Below, piece after piece: positions 5,323 through 8,526 of a stretch of DNA of 8,526 nt (position 1 is its first letter; every line of letters starts with the position of its first letter). Source of the DNA: UBA1306 sp964396415 (lineage in GTDB: Bacteria > Spirochaetota > Spirochaetia > Treponematales > Rectinemataceae); the NCBI GenBank assembly GCA_964396415.1, contig CAYNFM010000125.1:1-8526 (forward strand), read 5' to 3'. Under the pieces are notes generated by a model, which had not been told where the DNA came from, did not search any database, and was given only the letters and a program-made list of their open reading frames with translations. The translations under genes were made by a program, and so were the position numbers.

Positions 5323-7191
5323 CTAGGCGCCGATCAGGCAGCTCGGCCCCTTACCTATCAGATCCCGTCTTCCGGCGAGGATCAGCGCCTCGCGGACGAG
5401 TTCCCGATTCCCCGGCTTCTTGTAATGAAGGAGGGCTCGCTGCATCGCCCGCTCGCGCTCGCCTCGGGCGACGTAGACCGGCTCGCCCGTACGCGGATCC
5501 CTCCCGGTCCAGTACATCGCCGTCGAGAGCGTGCCGGGCGTCGGATAGAAATCCTGGACCTGGTCGGGCGCGAAGCCGGAGTCTCGCAGGCTTTCGGCCA
5601 GCTCGACCGCCTCGCGCAATCCGGCGCCCGGATGGGCGGAGATGAAATAAGGCAGGAGGTACTGCTCGAGGCCCGCCTTGCGGTTCAATTCCGCGTAACG
5701 CTTGGCGAAAGCCCGGTAGGCCGCATTGCCGGGCTTCCCCATGAGGCGCAGCACGCGGTCGGAGACATGCTCGGGAGCCACCTTCAGCTGGCCCGAGACA
5801 TGATGCTCGACCAACTCCCTGAAGAAGGACTCGTCGGGATCGGCGAGAAGATAATCGAAGCGGATGCCGGAGCGGATGAAGACCTTCTTCACCCCCGGGA
5901 GCTCCCGCAGGGCGCGAAGGATGCCGAGGTATTCCCCATGATCGACTCGAAGCCTCGGGCAGGGTTCGGGCGAGAGGCACAGTCGGTCCGGGCAGGCGCC
6001 TCGCTCGTCGGTCTCGGGGCAGGCCGAGGCGCGGAAGTCGGCCGTGGGTCCGCCCAGATCGTGGATGTAGCCCTTGAACCCGGACAGTCGCGTCAGGGCC
6101 GCGGCCTCGCGGAGGAGGGAGCCGCGGCTTCTCGAGGCGACGGCCTTACCCTGGTGAAGGGCGATGGAGCAGAAGGAGCAGCCGCCGAAGCAGCCTCGGC
6201 TCGAGACGAGGGAGAACTCGACTTCCGCGAGGGCTGGTACGCCGCCCTCGGCCTCGTACATGGGATGCCAGGCGCGCTCGTAGGGCAGCTCGTAGATACG
6301 ATCGAGTTCCGCGCGCGCCAGGGGCGGCGAAGGCGGCTCCTGGACGACCCAGCGCGAATCGCTCCGCTCGATCAGGGCCTTCGCGTAATGCGGGTCGGCA
6401 TTGGCGTAACGCAGCTTCGTAGCCGCCAGGAAGGCGGCCTTGTCGGAGGCGGTCTCCTCGTAGGCGGGGAGCTCGACGAAGCCGCCGGGAGCGAGCGCGG
6501 GCGACGAGGACGAGCGCCATGCGGTGCCTGCGATGCCGCGGAGGCCGACGGTAGCGGTCCCGTCGCCGGCGACGGCGCCCTCGGCGAGGCGCTTCATTAT
6601 CGCGCATAACGCGCGCTCGCCCATGCCGTAAACCAGGAGATCGGCCTTGGAATCGAGGAGTATCGAACGGCGGACCTTATCGGACCAATAATCGTAGTGG
6701 GCCAGGGAGCGCAGCGAGGCCTCGACCCCTCCGATCACCACGGGCACGCCTTTGTAGGCCTCCCGGCATTTGGCCGCATAGGCGATCACCGCCCTGTCCG
6801 GCCTGGCGCGAGGCCTGCCCGCGACTCCCGTCCCCAAGCTCCCGTCGCCGCGAAGGCAGAGCTCGGGCCTCCCCCCGGGCGCGTAGGCGTCATCGGAGCG
6901 GGGCTTGCGGTTGGCGGTATACGAGGACACCATCGAGTCGAGGGCCCCGGCGCCGACGAGGAAGGCGAGCCGCGGCCGCCCCAGGAGGCGGAAGGCCGCG
7001 ACGTCGTCGGGATCGGGCCGAGCCAGTATCCCGACTCGATAGCCCTCGGCCTCGAGCAGGCGCCCGAGAAGGGCGGCGCCGAAGGACGCATGGTCCGCGT
7101 AGGCGTCGCCGGTCACGAAGATCGCGTCGAGATCGCCCGGCCTCAGGCCGAGAGCCGCGAGATCGGCGGGATGCGCGGGAAGGAAGGGCAT
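5323..7191 (-). CDS. ygiQ: YgiQ-family radical SAM protein (UPF0313)
   Basis: A 622-residue cytoplasmic iron-sulphur protein expected to use S-adenosylmethionine for radical chemistry; the reaction of the YgiQ family is not settled to my knowledge. The N-terminal part (about 1-320) carries the family's typical opening (LGLRPGDLDAIFVTGDAY, then DHASFGAALLGRLLE) and VVIGGVEASLRSLAHYDYWS (151-170). The radical SAM core begins at SLVSSRGCFGGCSFCSI, with the 4Fe-4S ligands Cys334, Cys338 and Cys341 in CxxxCxxC spacing. A second group, Cys391, Cys400, Cys405 and Cys411, precedes DHGEYLG and is also a family trait; it could hold another metal. VAPEHVSDRVLRLMGKP (471-487) and QVQDFYPTPGTLSTAMYWTG (545-564) are further family signatures. 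It is shorter than E. coli YgiQ but complete. Upstream of the ATG at 7191 there is no good ribosome binding site; it follows leuA by 17 nt and precedes the SDR gene by 17 nt. Confidence 0.93.
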   Translation of the reverse strand: MPFLPAHPADLAALGLRPGDLDAIFVTGDAYADHASFGAALLGRLLEAEGYRVGILARPDPDDVAAFRLLGRPRLAFLVGAGALDSMVSSYTANRKPRSDDAYAPGGRPELCLRGDGSLGTGVAGRPRARPDRAVIAYAAKCREAYKGVPVVIGGVEASLRSLAHYDYWSDKVRRSILLDSKADLLVYGMGERALCAIMKRLAEGAVAGDGTATVGLRGIAGTAWRSSSSPALAPGGFVELPAYEETASDKAAFLAATKLRYANADPHYAKALIERSDSRWVVQEPPSPPLARAELDRIYELPYERAWHPMYEAEGGVPALAEVEFSLVSSRGCFGGCSFCSIALHQGKAVASRSRGSLLREAAALTRLSGFKGYIHDLGGPTADFRASACPETDERGACPDRLCLSPEPCPRLRVDHGEYLGILRALRELPGVKKVFIRSGIRFDYLLADPDESFFRELVEHHVSGQLKVAPEHVSDRVLRLMGKPGNAAYRAFAKRYAELNRKAGLEQYLLPYFISAHPGAGLREAVELAESLRDSGFAPDQVQDFYPTPGTLSTAMYWTGRDPRTGEPVYVARGERERAMQRALLHYKKPGNRELVREALILAGRRDLIGKGPSCLIGA

Positions 7192-7208
7192 CCCGTCGAG
7201 TATACGCC

Positions 7209-8526
7209 TCAGCCGCGGCTCTTGGCCAGGTTCCTGTTGACCGCGGAGAGGACCGCGCGGACGCCGGCCGCAGCGATGCTCGGGTCCGTACCCACGCCCC
7301 AGGACTTGGTCTCGCCCGGCCCCCGCGCCTGCACGTAGGCGACGGCCAGGGCGTCGGATCCCGACGAGAGCGCATCCTCATGGAAGGAAAGGACGCTTAC
7401 GCCCGCGATCCCCAGGGAGCTCAGGCTGTGCACGAAGGCGTCGATGGGACCCTTGCCTTTGCCCACTATCTCGCGCTCCTCGCCCCGGAAGCGGACGCGA
7501 GAGAGCCAGGTCGTGTCGCCGTTGGCGTGATCCGGCGTCTCGTCGAAGGACAAAAGCGAGAGCGGCGCGACGACGTTGAGGAATTCGTCCTCGTAGAGGG
7601 ACCGGATTTCGTCGACCGAAAGCTCGGTGCCCTTTTCGTCGGCGGCGCGATTGACGAAAATCCCGACCTCCGGATGCATCGCCTTGGGCAGGTCGTAGCC
7701 GGCATTTTCCTTCAGCACATAGGCCACGCCGCCCTTTCCCGATTGGCTGTTGATACGGATGATCGCCTCGTAGCTGCGACCCAGGTCCTTGGGGTCGACG
7801 TGGAGATAGGGAACTTCCCATTCGGCGTCCGGATCGGCGAGCTTCGCGCGCCTGTCGATGCCCTTTTTGATGGCGTCCTGGTGCGAACCGGAAAAGGCCG
7901 TAAACACGAGCTCGCCGGCGTAGGGGTGGCGCGGCGGCACGTCCATCCCGGTATAGCCGGAATAGGCCGAGACGAGGCGAGGCAGGTCGCGGAGATCGAG
8001 GCCGGTATCGACGCCTTCGCTGTACATGTTGAGCGCCATAGTGACGATGTCGAGATTGCCGGTGCGCTCGCCGTTGCCGAAGAGCGTGCCTTCCACCCGC
8101 TGGGCTCCGGCGAGAAGGCCGAGCTCGCTCGCCGCGACCCCTGTGCCGCGGTCGTTGTGCGTATGCAGGCTCACGATGGCCGAATCGCGATGCGACAGGT
8201 GGGTGACGAACCACTCGACCATGTCGGCGTAGAGGTTGGGCGTGGAGGACTCCACGGTGGCGGGGAGGTTAAGGATGATGGGCTTCCTCTGCGTGGGCCC
8301 CCATTCGTCCATCACGGCCTCGCAGACCTCGAGGGCGTATTCGACCTCGGTATTGGAGAAGCTTTCGGGCGAATACTCGAGGATGATCTCGGTCCCCGGC
8401 AGGGAGCCGAGCCCCGCCTTCACGAGCCTCGTACCCTCGACCGCTATGGCCTTTATCTCCGCCTTCGACAGGCCGAAGGTGACCTTGCGCTGCACCGGCG
8501 ACGTCGAGTTGTAGATGTGGAATATC
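7209..8526 (-). CDS. leuA: 2-isopropylmalate synthase, LeuA type 2, missing N-terminus at window edge
   Basis: The first committed enzyme of leucine synthesis: it condenses 2-ketoisovalerate with acetyl-CoA to give 2-isopropylmalate, in the cytoplasm. The last 438 codons are in the window, read from 8525 down to the TGA at 7209; the missing part (roughly 100-130 residues) would hold the start of the TIM barrel and the first catalytic Arg/Asp. Fragment residues 3-17 read HIYNSTSPVQRKVTF, a hallmark of the type 2 enzymes found in Mycobacterium and fungi. Metal ligands are His121 and His123 in LHTHNDRG, with Asn151 in FGNGERTGN. FSGSHQDAIKKG (211-221) belongs to the subdomain after the barrel. 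The C-terminal regulatory domain (about 335-430) has GKGKGPIDAFV and SWGVGTDPSIAAAGVRAV, the region that gives leucine feedback inhibition in known enzymes. It appears to be the upstream gene of leuA-ygiQ-SDR. Confidence 0.95.
   Translation of the reverse strand, partial: IFHIYNSTSPVQRKVTFGLSKAEIKAIAVEGTRLVKAGLGSLPGTEIILEYSPESFSNTEVEYALEVCEAVMDEWGPTQRKPIILNLPATVESSTPNLYADMVEWFVTHLSHRDSAIVSLHTHNDRGTGVAASELGLLAGAQRVEGTLFGNGERTGNLDIVTMALNMYSEGVDTGLDLRDLPRLVSAYSGYTGMDVPPRHPYAGELVFTAFSGSHQDAIKKGIDRRAKLADPDAEWEVPYLHVDPKDLGRSYEAIIRINSQSGKGGVAYVLKENAGYDLPKAMHPEVGIFVNRAADEKGTELSVDEIRSLYEDEFLNVVAPLSLLSFDETPDHANGDTTWLSRVRFRGEEREIVGKGKGPIDAFVHSLSSLGIAGVSVLSFHEDALSSGSDALAVAYVQARGPGETKSWGVGTDPSIAAAGVRAVLSAVNRNLAKSRG

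Noticed and set aside
5425..6609. 394-codon plus-strand open frame opposite the YgiQ-type gene
   Set aside because: Antisense shadow; low-complexity Gly/Ala/Arg translation, no domain, while the minus strand encodes clear YgiQ motifs.

Overview
The window looks like ordinary chromosome of a GC-rich Gram-negative bacterium. It holds three gene blocks and one less usual gene. Coding sequence is strongly G/C at third codon positions, which is why long open frames appear on the opposite strands of the real genes. The lineage is a guess: a GC-rich spirochaete would fit the loose lipobox of the lipoprotein and the general flavour of the sugar-uptake and YgiQ proteins, but nothing here is diagnostic.

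Left block (1-2867, minus strand): a LacI-family repressor, a two-domain sugar ABC ATPase of the MglA/RbsA type and the first 56 codons of its permease. Repressor and ATPase overlap as TGATG, and ATPase and permease are 5 nt apart, so they form one operon. A sigma70-type promoter lies before the repressor, with a 20-bp imperfect palindrome just downstream of the predicted start site. This suggests a self-repressed sugar-uptake operon. The sugar cannot be read from the sequence, and no periplasmic binding protein gene is in view.

Middle (2971-4460, plus strand): a divergently transcribed single gene with a clear promoter (TTTACA, 17 nt, TATCAT). It encodes a 477-residue predicted lipoprotein: lipoprotein signal, a DUF2846-like beta domain, an acidic low-complexity linker, a caspase-like (peptidase C14) domain with an intact His/Cys dyad, and an EF-hand-like loop. 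It is the most interesting gene here. Its two halves differ in third-position GC.

Right block (4490-8526, minus strand): 2-isopropylmalate synthase (LeuA type 2, missing its N-terminus at the window edge), a YgiQ-family radical SAM protein and a short-chain dehydrogenase. Both junctions are 17-nt gaps, so they are probably co-transcribed. This block converges on the caspase gene with only 29 nt between stop codons and no recognisable terminator.

I saw no tRNA, rRNA, CRISPR array, insertion sequence or integrase. Apart from the caspase-like lipoprotein, nothing points to an undescribed multi-gene system.
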